A stretch of DNA of 64,000 nucleotides from Cyclobacteriaceae bacterium (GTDB lineage: Bacteria; Bacteroidota; Bacteroidia; Cytophagales; Cyclobacteriaceae), in assembly GCA_013141055.1 (NCBI GenBank), contig JABFRS010000002.1, positions 1,178,001 through 1,242,000 on the forward strand, written 5' to 3'. How positions within the stretch are numbered: the first letter of the stretch is position 1; each line of letters begins with the position of its first letter. The translations under genes were made by a program, and so were the position numbers. The notes below the pieces were generated by a model. The model had not been told where the DNA came from. It saw only the letters and a program-made list of their open reading frames with translations, and made no database searches. Positions 15,083-22,917 of this stretch are shown here, in pieces.

Positions 15083-16813
15083 TCAACCAACTGGGTGAGA
15101 TGTGATTATTTCTTCAATTCTATCAAAGATTATTTTAAAATGACTAAAGGTGAAGTCATCAAAAAGCGGTACATCATTCAAAATATTATTTGAGAAATTG
15201 TTTTTGCTTAAGGCTACGTTCTGCCCTATATCATTGCGCACATGGGAATCGATAATCCTGGGGAAATTTGGTTGAAGATATCCGATATATGGATATTGAA
15301 GATTTTCTTGTTTATGAATTCCTGTAACCTTGTCGAATTCGTCAGATGTAAATATCCTTCTCCCATCATGATCGGTTCTTTTCAATTCTGTATCAAGGTA
15401 ATAATGCTCAATACAGATTTCATCAAATTTCCGATGTACTGGTATTGGCATCAGCAGGGAAAAAACATTATTACCCCAAGATTTAAAGTCTTTTCCGTTT
15501 TCTACAACCGCATTATTAATCTTTTTGGTGTCTCTATCAAAAAGACAAATAACTATCTTTTTTGATGGCTCACCTTTAGGCAAGGATTTACATATGTCTA
15601 ATAATTGTTCGTTATTAATCTCAAGGTTTTCATACCTGTTGAATCTGAGGAACAACGATTTGAACATTCCCTCTTTTTTCAATTTAGTTAAGGCCTTACT
15701 TAAATGACGCCAATCTGTTTTACCTTCACCAAAAATTATTGGATTTGCTGCTTCATCAATTTCATTTTGAACGATCTTAAGTCGAATACCAGGCTCAGCG
15801 GTGTTAATTCTGGCCGCTAATTTTTTATAAGTCGAATTTTCCTTTCCCTTGATAAATCCAATAAAACCAAGTTTTCCCACTAATTCATTCTGAAAGGAAA
15901 GTTCAATATTATCGGGTTCTTTACTTTTAATATTATACTTCAAAAAGTGTTCATTTGCAGCGAGAGTTATACCATATTTTTCAACTGCGTGAATCATGGC
16001 CCTAACATGCTGATAATATTTTCTATTAATGTTAATGGATTCATTTACGACAAGGCCAGTAACCTCCTGTCTGTTTACCCTCGTCGCATGTCTAGTCTTA
16101 TCTTCATTTATCAAGAATCCATTACTATGAAAAATTCCTTGAATAATATTACTTAATAGCACCTTTCCATTTTCAATCCTTGCAATTTCTGTAGGCCACT
16201 TCTTCTGATTAGTTGATATTGTAATATCATCTGCATATCTCGAATAGGTGCATCGGTTGTAACTTGTTAGTCTTAGAAAAGCATTATCTATTTTTCTACA
16301 AATGAAATTGGAAATTATTGGTGATGTTGGGGCACCTTGCGGTAAGGAGGCTTTATGACAGCAAATTTGTGCAATTACTCTTGCTAGTGGTTCATTAAAA
16401 TTGAACGGTCTAGCCATCATTAAACCCATCACTCGTCCAAAATGTATCGACGGAAAAAAATCTTTAATATCAATATTAATAATGAGATTTTTCTTTACGT
16501 GAGCTAAGGCATTCGTCTTGATACTCTTGCCAAGAGTAAACCCGTGTACAGCCTTCTTGGTTGGATATAAAGTTTGGAGAATGAAATTTAAAGACCTTTG
16601 AATTCGCTTAATCCCACCTATTGGTGCGATAATTCTTCTTGCATTTCCATTTCGCTTTCGAATATCGAACTCATTATATTTTTTAAGTTCCGGGACCTTG
16701 TATAAGTAGTATGTCAAAATTTTGAATTCCACATCCAATACTTTAGCCAATTGTCTCGGCGTTTTAATTGCTAAAAATCTGTCCGTTAATTCTTTAATTT
16801 CTTCTGGTGTCAT
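15083..16813 (-). CDS. Retron reverse transcriptase fused to a TOPRIM domain (Ec67/Eco2 type)
   Basis: A 576-aa protein. Residues about 1-320 are a retron-type RT: NALAH at 101-105 (the NAxxH motif), IDIKDFFPS with catalytic Asp115, QGAPTSP at 159-165, YADD at 193-196 and VTG at 251-253. Residues about 355-575 are a C-terminal TOPRIM domain: FGEGKTD with Glu363, then VICLFDRD with the DxD pair at 426-428. NAxxH and VTG separate retrons from group II introns and DGRs. The fusion and the length match retron Ec67 (Eco2), in which TOPRIM nuclease activity is the anti-phage effector and the msDNA acts as guard (family knowledge). The start is 5 nt after the a2 repeat of the ncRNA. Confidence 0.92.
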   Translation of the reverse strand: MTPEEIKELTDRFLAIKTPRQLAKVLDVEFKILTYYLYKVPELKKYNEFDIRKRNGNARRIIAPIGGIKRIQRSLNFILQTLYPTKKAVHGFTLGKSIKTNALAHVKKNLIINIDIKDFFPSIHFGRVMGLMMARPFNFNEPLARVIAQICCHKASLPQGAPTSPIISNFICRKIDNAFLRLTSYNRCTYSRYADDITISTNQKKWPTEIARIENGKVLLSNIIQGIFHSNGFLINEDKTRHATRVNRQEVTGLVVNESININRKYYQHVRAMIHAVEKYGITLAANEHFLKYNIKSKEPDNIELSFQNELVGKLGFIGFIKGKENSTYKKLAARINTAEPGIRLKIVQNEIDEAANPIIFGEGKTDWRHLSKALTKLKKEGMFKSLFLRFNRYENLEINNEQLLDICKSLPKGEPSKKIVICLFDRDTKKINNAVVENGKDFKSWGNNVFSLLMPIPVHRKFDEICIEHYYLDTELKRTDHDGRRIFTSDEFDKVTGIHKQENLQYPYIGYLQPNFPRIIDSHVRNDIGQNVALSKNNFSNNILNDVPLFDDFTFSHFKIIFDRIEEIITSHPVG

Positions 16814-16817
16814 CTTT

Positions 16818-16966
16818 GGGAAAGTGGGTGCTCACGATATTCATCTTTAAGTGCAAGTAGCAACGCGTATAAGGAATCGATGAGCGTAGCACTGAATGAT
16901 CCTCACATTTTCATAATTGCCGCGAGAACAACACCAAAATTCAATAGTTTTTAGAGCACCCACCCC
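16818..16966 (-). ncRNA. Retron msr-msd RNA (predicted from a1/a2 repeats)
   Basis: Reading on the minus strand, GGGGTGGGTGCTC (16966-16954, a1) and GAGCACCCACTTTCCC (16833-16818, a2) contain a perfect 9-bp complement, TGGGTGCTC/GAGCACCCA, extended by three G-C pairs beyond an internal loop. They bracket about 120 nt and end just before the RT start, the canonical retron order a1-msr-msd-a2-RT. Inside, AGTGC (in CAGTGCTACGC) can pair with GCACT (in TTGCACT) to form the outer part of an msd-like hairpin with a second CGC/GCG step and a 17-nt loop. Both ends are estimates, and I cannot place the branching guanosine with confidence. Confidence 0.75.
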
Positions 16967-17201
16967 ACAAAGTCCGATTGAATTGACTTCAATTTACACT
17001 TTTGTTGAAATAAAACTCCGTTGAATTTAAGATTTTTCAGTACCACCATAAGTTTGAAGGAGAGAAAATTATCGAGGCTGGATATTCCATCTTAATAACT
17101 CAGCACACACACATTTATAATCTAGTCAATCCGCACTATTGAATGAATTTTCAGTTCGCGAATACTCTTAGCTTGCCCGGATAAACCAACCATTTATTCA
17201 T

Positions 17202-18800
17202 ATGAGCATTACTGTTGAGTTGATTAAAAATCTCAGACCCGTCGACGCAAATCGCCACAGAAAACAAACCCGCAATACAATTATTTACACGCGAGTATCA
17301 ACAAAGGAACAGGCTCTCAACAATCAAAGTCTGGAAACACAGAAGAAGCAATGCCTACAATACACGCTTAGCCATGACCTTAATGTTATCGGCTTCTACG
17401 GAGGAACGTATGAAAGTGCTAAAACGGACGAGCGCAAAGAATTCAATCGAATGATGAATTACATTAAGGCTCATAAAGAAAAAGTGGCTTTCATTCTTGT
17501 ATACAGCCTGGATCGCTTTAGTCGAACTGGCGGCAATGCAATTTTTATTTCCTCAGAACTGAAACGAAATGGGATCTCCATCCTATCCGTTGCACAGCAA
17601 ATTGATACAGACAGTTATTCCGGCAAACTTCAGGAGAGCATTCATTTTATTTTCAGTCAGTACGATAATGACTTGCGTAGGGAAAAATGCATGGTCGGAA
17701 TGAAGGCAAAACTGCACCGAGGCGAGTGGATGGGTAGGCCGCCACTAGGATATCGTCGCACGGAGAGAAGAGATAAACCAATTGAACTTGATGAAAACGC
17801 AGAGTCTGTCGCACAGATCTTTATTTTAAAGGCCTCCAACACCATATCTAATACTGAGATATCCCGACAAATGGCATCAAAGGGATTCAAAGTCTCAAAT
17901 AAGGTATTAACAGATATGCTAAGGAACCCATTCTATTGCGGTTACATATCTCACAAATTGCTAGACGGAAAGATCATAAAAGGCAAGCACGAAGCTTTGA
18001 TCTCCGAAGAGGTGTTCTTAAAAGTCAACTATGTAATGCAAACAATACCTAAGGGCTTCAAGCATGCCAAAACGGAAGTCATGCCGTTAAGGCAATTTTT
18101 AAAGTGCGGAAAATGCGGAATCAGCATGACTGGATATCTGATAAAAAAGAAACGCTTGTCGTATTATAAATGTCAAACGATGGCATGTTGCAACAATCGC
18201 AACGCTAATTTTATTCACAAACTATTTGAAGAGTTCCTTCAAACATATCCTTTGAAAGACCACTTCCTTGATCCATTGAAAAGTAATTTCAAAAAGACCT
18301 GTGAAACCTTAACTACAACTGAAAAAATAGTTTCTATTAAACTCAAATCGCATCACCGTAAAGTAGTTAAGGAAATCAAATTACTCCAGGAGTCCAATGA
18401 TCTTGGATATGTTGATCTGAAAGTCTTCAACTTAACCTTGTCGAAATTGCAAAGAGAGAAACAGGAACTCGAAAATCACCTGATGATGACCTCACTTGAA
18501 TTCCGGAATTCATCTTTGTTTCTTGACAAGGCTGTGGGGGAATGCCTTAGCCTTGCAAGCCTTTGGAACTCTTTGACATGTTTCGGTAAAAGGAAACTTG
18601 CTGACATCGTCTTCCCTGATGGATTGCGATATCATCGGGACACAGATAGCTTGGAAGTGATCATTGAGGGTATGCAATCGATCCGGCCCGTAGACGAATC
18701 GAACCCTGAAAGTCAGAAATCAATTCAATTATCAGGTTTAGCAAAAAAAGCAGATAAAATGCTGCAGATTTATCGAACTAATAAAATTCCTTGTAGCTGA
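17202..18800 (+). CDS. Large serine recombinase (site-specific integrase)
   Basis: A 532-aa recombinase of the resolvase/invertase superfamily. The catalytic domain has the nucleophile Ser33 in IYTRVSTKEQ and the arginines in LVYSLDRFSRTGG. A recombinase domain follows (RGEWMGRPPLGYRR, NPFYCGYISHKLLDGKIIKG), then a zinc ribbon (CGKCGISM with a second Cys set CQTMACC) and a coiled-coil tail. Size and domain order are those of large serine integrases and transposases that move islands and prophages. It reads outward toward the tRNA-Leu at the right end of the island, 63 nt away, and is the probable mobiliser of the island. No tyrosine recombinase or transposase is present. Confidence 0.93.
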   Translation: MSITVELIKNLRPVDANRHRKQTRNTIIYTRVSTKEQALNNQSLETQKKQCLQYTLSHDLNVIGFYGGTYESAKTDERKEFNRMMNYIKAHKEKVAFILVYSLDRFSRTGGNAIFISSELKRNGISILSVAQQIDTDSYSGKLQESIHFIFSQYDNDLRREKCMVGMKAKLHRGEWMGRPPLGYRRTERRDKPIELDENAESVAQIFILKASNTISNTEISRQMASKGFKVSNKVLTDMLRNPFYCGYISHKLLDGKIIKGKHEALISEEVFLKVNYVMQTIPKGFKHAKTEVMPLRQFLKCGKCGISMTGYLIKKKRLSYYKCQTMACCNNRNANFIHKLFEEFLQTYPLKDHFLDPLKSNFKKTCETLTTTEKIVSIKLKSHHRKVVKEIKLLQESNDLGYVDLKVFNLTLSKLQREKQELENHLMMTSLEFRNSSLFLDKAVGECLSLASLWNSLTCFGKRKLADIVFPDGLRYHRDTDSLEVIIEGMQSIRPVDESNPESQKSIQLSGLAKKADKMLQIYRTNKIPCS

Positions 18801-18824
18801 TTCTCTTTCAGATTGTTACAAAAG

Positions 18825-18855
18825 AAAAAGAGCGAAGAATTTCTTCGCTCTTTTT
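18825..18855. terminator. 15-bp perfect palindrome, bidirectional terminator
   Basis: AAAAAGAGCGAAGAA and its exact reverse complement TTCTTCGCTCTTTTT are separated by a single T. GC core, A tract on one side and T tract on the other make an intrinsic terminator that works in both directions. It sits between the serine recombinase (plus) and tRNA-Leu (minus), insulating the island from the tRNA. Confidence 0.85.
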
Positions 18856-18863
18856 ACCTTGAG

Positions 18864-18945
18864 TACCCAAAGCCGGAATCGAACCGGCACACCTTACGGT
18901 ACACGATTTTGAGTCGTGCGCGTCTACCAGTTCCGCCATTTGGGC
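18864..18945 (-). tRNA. tRNA-Leu (anticodon CAA)
   Basis: On the minus strand from 18945: acceptor GCCCAAA pairing with TTTGGGT (one G-T wobble), D arm with GGTAGACGC, anticodon stem CACGA/TCGTG with loop CTCAAAA giving anticodon CAA, a long variable arm of the leucine class (TACCGTAAGGTGT), T arm GCCGG-TTCGATT-CCGGC, discriminator A. The 82-nt length fits a class II tRNA; CCA is not encoded. The gene is intact although it borders the island. Confidence 0.95.
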
Positions 18946-19078
18946 TTCTGCTTCGGTTGCTCATATTCAGCAACTGGAACGGGGCTGCAAATATGCCGAA
19001 AGTTTGATTTTCCCACAAGCGCCATAACGCAATTATCCACATCAAACTTGCTTTATATCTACCTAACCTACTCTACCC

Positions 19079-19335
19079 ATGAAGATCTTCTACGCAGCAA
19101 TTATAATTTCCATCTGTGGCCTCATCGCTCAGCTTACCAACCTGATGGGAGATGTTTTTCAGAAATAGTCTATTCACCTTCGGTCATTATGAATTTTCAG
19201 ACGGAAGGAAATTATTTCTGTACTGGTAAGGGTTACAAAGGAAAATTCTTATACCAATCCCAATGTAACACACTATGCATTGAATGGCGTGAAGTTAATT
19301 ATCCTTTCATGGATGTCTTACAGATTTTTACTTGA
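19079..19335 (+). pseudogene. Possible broken gene for a small secreted protein
   Basis: From the ATG at 19079 a 29-codon frame encodes a signal-peptide-like start (MKIFYAAIIISICGLIAQ) and then stops. The next frame continues past the stop to 19335 with a Cys-containing sequence (GNYFCTGKGYKG, QSQCNTLCIEW). A single-base change near 19140 would join the two into an about 85-aa secreted protein. This could be a decayed gene or chance. The rest of 18946-19574 shows no gene to me. Confidence 0.3.
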
Positions 19336-19574
19336 ACTCAACAAGCAAAAGCATATCCTTAGGGAAAATGTTCCCTGAATCATACGGACACCTATGAAGT
19401 GGAAGGAATGTCGCTAGACAAGACGTTAAAGAAGATCAGCCCGAAATAAATGGGTCAGGGAATGGTTTTTGAAGTTGAATTCCTACCTTTCTGATCTTAA
19501 TTATTATTCATTAAAAACTTTCCCAGGACTGCCACAGAAAGATCAGCCGTGAGAAACAAACATTTACTAACCCA

Positions 19575-20042
19575 ATGAAAATATCAAAACACAAGGTGGC
19601 TGCGATCCACTACACACTGACTGACAACAAAGGAAAAGTACTTGACAGCAGTGAAGGGCGTGAGCCATTGTATTACCTCCATGGCGAAGGGAATCTTATC
19701 CCAGGAATGGAAGAAGGGCTCGAGGGCCAGGAGAAAGGAAAGAAGCTGAAGCTTAAAATATCACCCGAAAAAGGATATGGTGTGCGGGATGATAAGATGA
19801 TGCAAAAAGTTCCACGTTCAGCATTTCAGGGCGAGAAAGTTGAAAAAGGAATGCAGTTCCAGACTGACAGTGGTGCCGTGGTTACTGTTACAGAGATATC
19901 TCTTGATTCTGTAACGGTAGATGCCAATCATCCCCTTGCCGGTGTTGAACTGAACTTTGATGTTGAAGTCATGGAAGTTCGTGATGCCTCTGAAGATGAG
20001 ATCGCTCATGGACATGTGCATGGTCCGGGAGGCGCGCACTAA
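19575..20042 (+). CDS. slyD: FKBP-type peptidyl-prolyl isomerase, SlyD-like
   Basis: A 155-aa SlyD-type prolyl isomerase. The FKBP core is split by the insert-in-flap chaperone domain (about 70-120): IHYTLTDNKGKVLDSS, EPLYYLHGEGNLIPGMEEGLEG in the first half, PEKGYG, then VTEISLDSVTVDANHPLAG and LNFDVEV. The NHPLAG motif is diagnostic. The C-terminus keeps only a short His-containing tail (GHVHGPGGAH) instead of the long Cys/His metal tail of Enterobacteria. Cytosolic folding factor. It is monocistronic with a strong terminator behind. Confidence 0.95.
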   Translation: MKISKHKVAAIHYTLTDNKGKVLDSSEGREPLYYLHGEGNLIPGMEEGLEGQEKGKKLKLKISPEKGYGVRDDKMMQKVPRSAFQGEKVEKGMQFQTDSGAVVTVTEISLDSVTVDANHPLAGVELNFDVEVMEVRDASEDEIAHGHVHGPGGAH

Positions 20043-20066
20043 AACAATATTGATCCAATTATTTTA

Positions 20067-20096
20067 AAGGCCAGTCTCTGGCCTTTATTTTTTTCT
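20067..20096 (+). terminator. Intrinsic terminator after slyD
   Basis: AAAGGCCA-GTCTC-TGGCCTTT hairpin followed by ATTTTTTTTT-like T-rich sequence, 25 nt after the slyD stop. Confidence 0.85.
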
Positions 20097-20138
20097 GATG
20101 AGTTGATAGAACGTTTATTCCTTTCTTTAATTTTAGAA

Positions 20139-21197
20139 ATGATCATCCCCTACCGTCTTCTTAATCAACATATCTCCCATCACAAGCTTAAGAAGCCTCA
20201 GGATATTGTATCATATCTGGGAGCCATGCAGGCGCAGGAATATGCAATGGCCAAATGGGCAATCGGTTTGCGATTACCCGGCACAAAAGATGCTGACGTT
20301 GAAAAGGCATTTAACAAAGGTCACATCTTACGAACCCATCTTCTCCGTCCTACCTGGCACTTCGTCTCACCTGCCGACATCCGGTGGATGCTAGCGTTAA
20401 CAAAAGACAGAGTCTATGCAGTAAGCGCTTTCATGTTTCGCAAGTCAGAGCTCACCGATAAGATCTTCAATCGCAGCGCTGACATCTTTACCAAAATGCT
20501 TCAGGGTGGGAATCACCTGGAGAGAAATGTTCTGAAGGCAGCTCTCGAAAAAGCTAAAATACCAACAGATGAATTCCTGTTGAGCTACATGCTCATGCAC
20601 GCAGAGATGGAAGGCGTCATCTGCAGTGGGCCGAGAGTCGGCAAACAATTCACATATGCTTTGCTTGAGGAACGTGTCCCACCTGTAAAATCTATATCAA
20701 GGGAAGAAGCCCTGAATGAACTCACGCACCGGTACTTCAAGAGTCGCGGGCCTGCTACGGTTCAGGATTTTGCTGTCTGGTCGGGACTTACTGCTAAAGA
20801 TGCACGCAATGGTATTGCTTCTTTGGATAAAAAGTTCATCCATGAGAAGATCAACGATCGGGAATTCATCTTTTATAAAAGAGATTATTCCATGGCAACG
20901 AGTGATTCTACGTTCCTCATGCCCGACTACGATGAATATGGAATGAGCTATCGTGGACGAAGTGATATCTTCAACAAAGAAAAATTTGCCAAACAGATCA
21001 GTCGCGGTAATCCAATATTCAACCGCATGATCATCATCAACGGAAAGATCGAAGGCACCTGGAATCGCACCGTCACTAAAAAGGCTTTGACTATTAATTC
21101 CTTTCCATTCAGTTCATTGTCAAAAGAGAATCAACGCAATCTTCTTGAGGCAGAAAAAAAGTATCGCCTGTTTCTGGGAGACAATCTGGAAGCGTGA
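20139..21197 (+). CDS. Winged-helix DNA glycosylase-like protein (HTH_42, YcaQ/AlkX-like)
   Basis: A 352-aa protein when started at the ATG at 20139 (a TTG at 20103 would add 12 residues). It has the HTH_42 family signature near the N-terminus: IVSYLGAMQAQEYAMAKWAIGLR, a QxQ-like motif, then RTHLLRPTWHFVSPADIRWML. Further family segments are RYFKSRGPATVQDFAVWSGL and a C-terminal DYDEYGMSYRGR with LIINGKIEGTWNR-like strand. Related proteins AlkX/YcaQ and AZL bind DNA and some unhook interstrand crosslinks; catalytic activity of this subfamily is unproven. Located between slyD and an alpha/beta hydrolase. Confidence 0.85.
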   Translation: MIIPYRLLNQHISHHKLKKPQDIVSYLGAMQAQEYAMAKWAIGLRLPGTKDADVEKAFNKGHILRTHLLRPTWHFVSPADIRWMLALTKDRVYAVSAFMFRKSELTDKIFNRSADIFTKMLQGGNHLERNVLKAALEKAKIPTDEFLLSYMLMHAEMEGVICSGPRVGKQFTYALLEERVPPVKSISREEALNELTHRYFKSRGPATVQDFAVWSGLTAKDARNGIASLDKKFIHEKINDREFIFYKRDYSMATSDSTFLMPDYDEYGMSYRGRSDIFNKEKFAKQISRGNPIFNRMIIINGKIEGTWNRTVTKKALTINSFPFSSLSKENQRNLLEAEKKYRLFLGDNLEA

Positions 21198-21269
21198 GAA
21201 TCAGGTTATAACTCTTGATAGGTTCTCAACTTCTTTGTCCTCTCTCCGTATACTCTCCAAAATTTCCGA

Positions 21270-22172
21270 ATGCAGATCCACAGCACCTGTTCTTTCAAAA
21301 CCCCTGAAGATTCAAAGTACTTCGAAAACTGGGTCGTGAGACTCGAAAAGGTTAACAATAAGAAATATGGTCGCATTGATCTGGAGACTTCGCTTGGCAA
21401 GACCGTGGTCTGGAGCCTTAGCGGAGATAAAAAAGATCTTAAACCATTGGTCATTTTTCCGGGTTTCCGTACCTGCAGCTTATTCTGGGATTTTGACAAT
21501 GCGCTTGAACCTTTACAGAAAAACTATCGCATCTTTTTAGTAGATACGAATGGACAACCTTCCCTGAGTGATGGCAATACCCCTGACATCAAATCCAATG
21601 ATTATGGACTATGGGCAAGCGAGGTGATCACAAAGCTGGGATTAACAAAAGCAGTAGTGGCGGGAGCATCGTTCGGCGGGCTCGTGTGCATGAAACTTTG
21701 CATAGTAGCTCCTGAAAAAGTAGAGAAAGCTATCATGCTGAATCCCGGATGCCTTCAGCCCTTCTCGCTTTCGCTGAAGAATCTTTATTATAATATGCTG
21801 CCAATCCTGTTCCCATCAAGAAAGAATGTGAAGACATTCCTGGACGCCGCCGTGTTCTGTAAACCGAATCACCAGCTTTCGACGGATTCTGAAGAGCTCA
21901 TTCTCGATTACGAAATGATGGCTCTGACGCGATTCATAGATAAGGCTCAAAAACCTTATCAAATGCCTTTGTCGGAGCTGAGCAAGGTTTCTTCAGATGT
22001 TTATTTACTGGAAGGTGAAAACGATCTGCTATTTCCTTATCAGAAATCAATCGATCATGCCACGAAGTGCATTAAGAACCTGAAGGAGGTATTTGTTCTG
22101 AAACAAACGGGTCACGGCATTGAGACATCGAAAGAAGCAATCTCGATCATTGGGCGGATTATGAACACCTGA
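21270..22172 (+). CDS. Alpha/beta hydrolase
   Basis: A 300-aa alpha/beta-hydrolase. The oxyanion strand VIFPGFRTCSLFWD, nucleophile elbow GASFGG (Ser in VVAGASFGGLVC), catalytic Asp in LEGENDLLFPY and catalytic His in QTGHGIE are all present and in order. A short insertion between strands 6 and 7 forms the cap. No signal peptide is visible. The substrate is unknown; the cap size and NGQPSLSDG loop resemble carboxylesterase-like enzymes. It starts 72 nt after the YcaQ-like gene, with no evident terminator between. Confidence 0.9.
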   Translation: MQIHSTCSFKTPEDSKYFENWVVRLEKVNNKKYGRIDLETSLGKTVVWSLSGDKKDLKPLVIFPGFRTCSLFWDFDNALEPLQKNYRIFLVDTNGQPSLSDGNTPDIKSNDYGLWASEVITKLGLTKAVVAGASFGGLVCMKLCIVAPEKVEKAIMLNPGCLQPFSLSLKNLYYNMLPILFPSRKNVKTFLDAAVFCKPNHQLSTDSEELILDYEMMALTRFIDKAQKPYQMPLSELSKVSSDVYLLEGENDLLFPYQKSIDHATKCIKNLKEVFVLKQTGHGIETSKEAISIIGRIMNT

Positions 22173-22303
22173 TTGATCAAAACCGATCATAACGTTTAAT
22201 CAGGCATTTTTCACAAATACATTTAAATAGTTTGGTGAAAACTAGACAATACTCTTTTATAACAGTAACTTCCTAATACCTCAAGCCTACACTTCAATAT
22301 TTG

Positions 22304-22342
22304 TCTATAGAATTCTTTAGAATAACTAAAGGATTCTATAGA
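22304..22342. repeat. 17-bp inverted repeat, terminator or operator
   Basis: TCTATAGAATTCTTTAG (22304-22320) faces CTAAAGGATTCTATAGA (22326-22342) across a 5-nt AATAA spacer; 16 of 17 positions pair and the remaining one is T opposite G. It lies 130 nt downstream of the hydrolase and 137 nt upstream of the response regulator. The arms are AT-rich and no T run follows, so an operator or structured leader is as likely as a terminator. The rest of 22173-22478 holds nothing I recognise. Confidence 0.55.
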
Positions 22343-22478
22343 TACTTTTGAAAATTCTACTCTTCTGTCTGCAAAGAATTTTTCAAAAAGTACAGATGTA
22401 AGATTCGATAAGATTCTATTGAATTTTATGATGTGAACGTTATCAAATTGATACAAAACCGCTTTACAACATAGTAGA

Positions 22479-22901
22479 ATGAACAATGCCGTTGAAATTC
22501 TTTTGGTAGAAGATAGTATTGATGACGCAAATCTTGCCATTCGCGCGCTCAAGAAAAACAATCTGGCTAACCGGTTGTTACATCTTGAGGATGGTCAGGA
22601 GGCATTAGACTATCTCTTTAATGAAGCAAATCAGATGCCCCGCCTCATTCTCCTTGATCTTAAAATGCCAAAGGTGGATGGTCTTGATGTACTAAGAAGA
22701 TTACAGGCAGATGAGAAAAGAAAGATCATACCAGTAGTGATGCTTACCTCTTCCAAAGAAGAAAGCGATATCATCAAATCATATCAGCTTGGAGTAAATG
22801 CATATATCGTAAAGCCTGTGGATTTTGATCAATTTGTAAAAGCAGTTACTGAGGTGGGACTTTTTTGGCTGGTCTTAAATCAACCGCCAGTGAAGAAATA
22901 A
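22479..22901 (+). CDS. Single-domain response regulator (CheY/Rcp1-like)
   Basis: A 140-aa receiver domain without output domain. The acidic pocket is E11-D12 (LLVEDSIDD), the phosphoacceptor Asp60 lies in LILLDLKMPKVDG, Thr90 in VVMLTSSKE, and Lys112 in YIVKPVDF. The ED-S-x-D-D start and the extended loop before helix 2 are typical of Rcp1-type regulators that partner phytochrome-like or hybrid kinases. It precedes a receiver-histidine kinase gene by 16 nt, so the two probably form one phosphorelay operon. Confidence 0.93.
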   Translation: MNNAVEILLVEDSIDDANLAIRALKKNNLANRLLHLEDGQEALDYLFNEANQMPRLILLDLKMPKVDGLDVLRRLQADEKRKIIPVVMLTSSKEESDIIKSYQLGVNAYIVKPVDFDQFVKAVTEVGLFWLVLNQPPVKK

Positions 22902-22917
22902 AGACGAGATAGTAAGG

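Noticed and set aside
15083..16813. Group II intron or DGR reverse transcriptase
   Set aside because: No maturase X or HNH domain and no template/variable repeat; NAxxH and VTG with a TOPRIM tail identify a retron.
18864..18945. tRNA 3' end duplicated as an att site at the left of the island
   Set aside because: I searched by eye for the 3' segment of tRNA-Leu between 1 and 6 kb and found no copy; the recombinase is of the serine type, which does not need tRNA sites.
18813..19335. Short frames of 60-140 codons across the tRNA gene on both strands
   Set aside because: They run through the tRNA sequence; only the 19079 start with a signal peptide was kept as a weak pseudogene.
22223..22561. 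112-codon minus-strand frame over the response regulator start
   Set aside because: Overlaps the conserved receiver domain and the inverted repeat; no homologous look.
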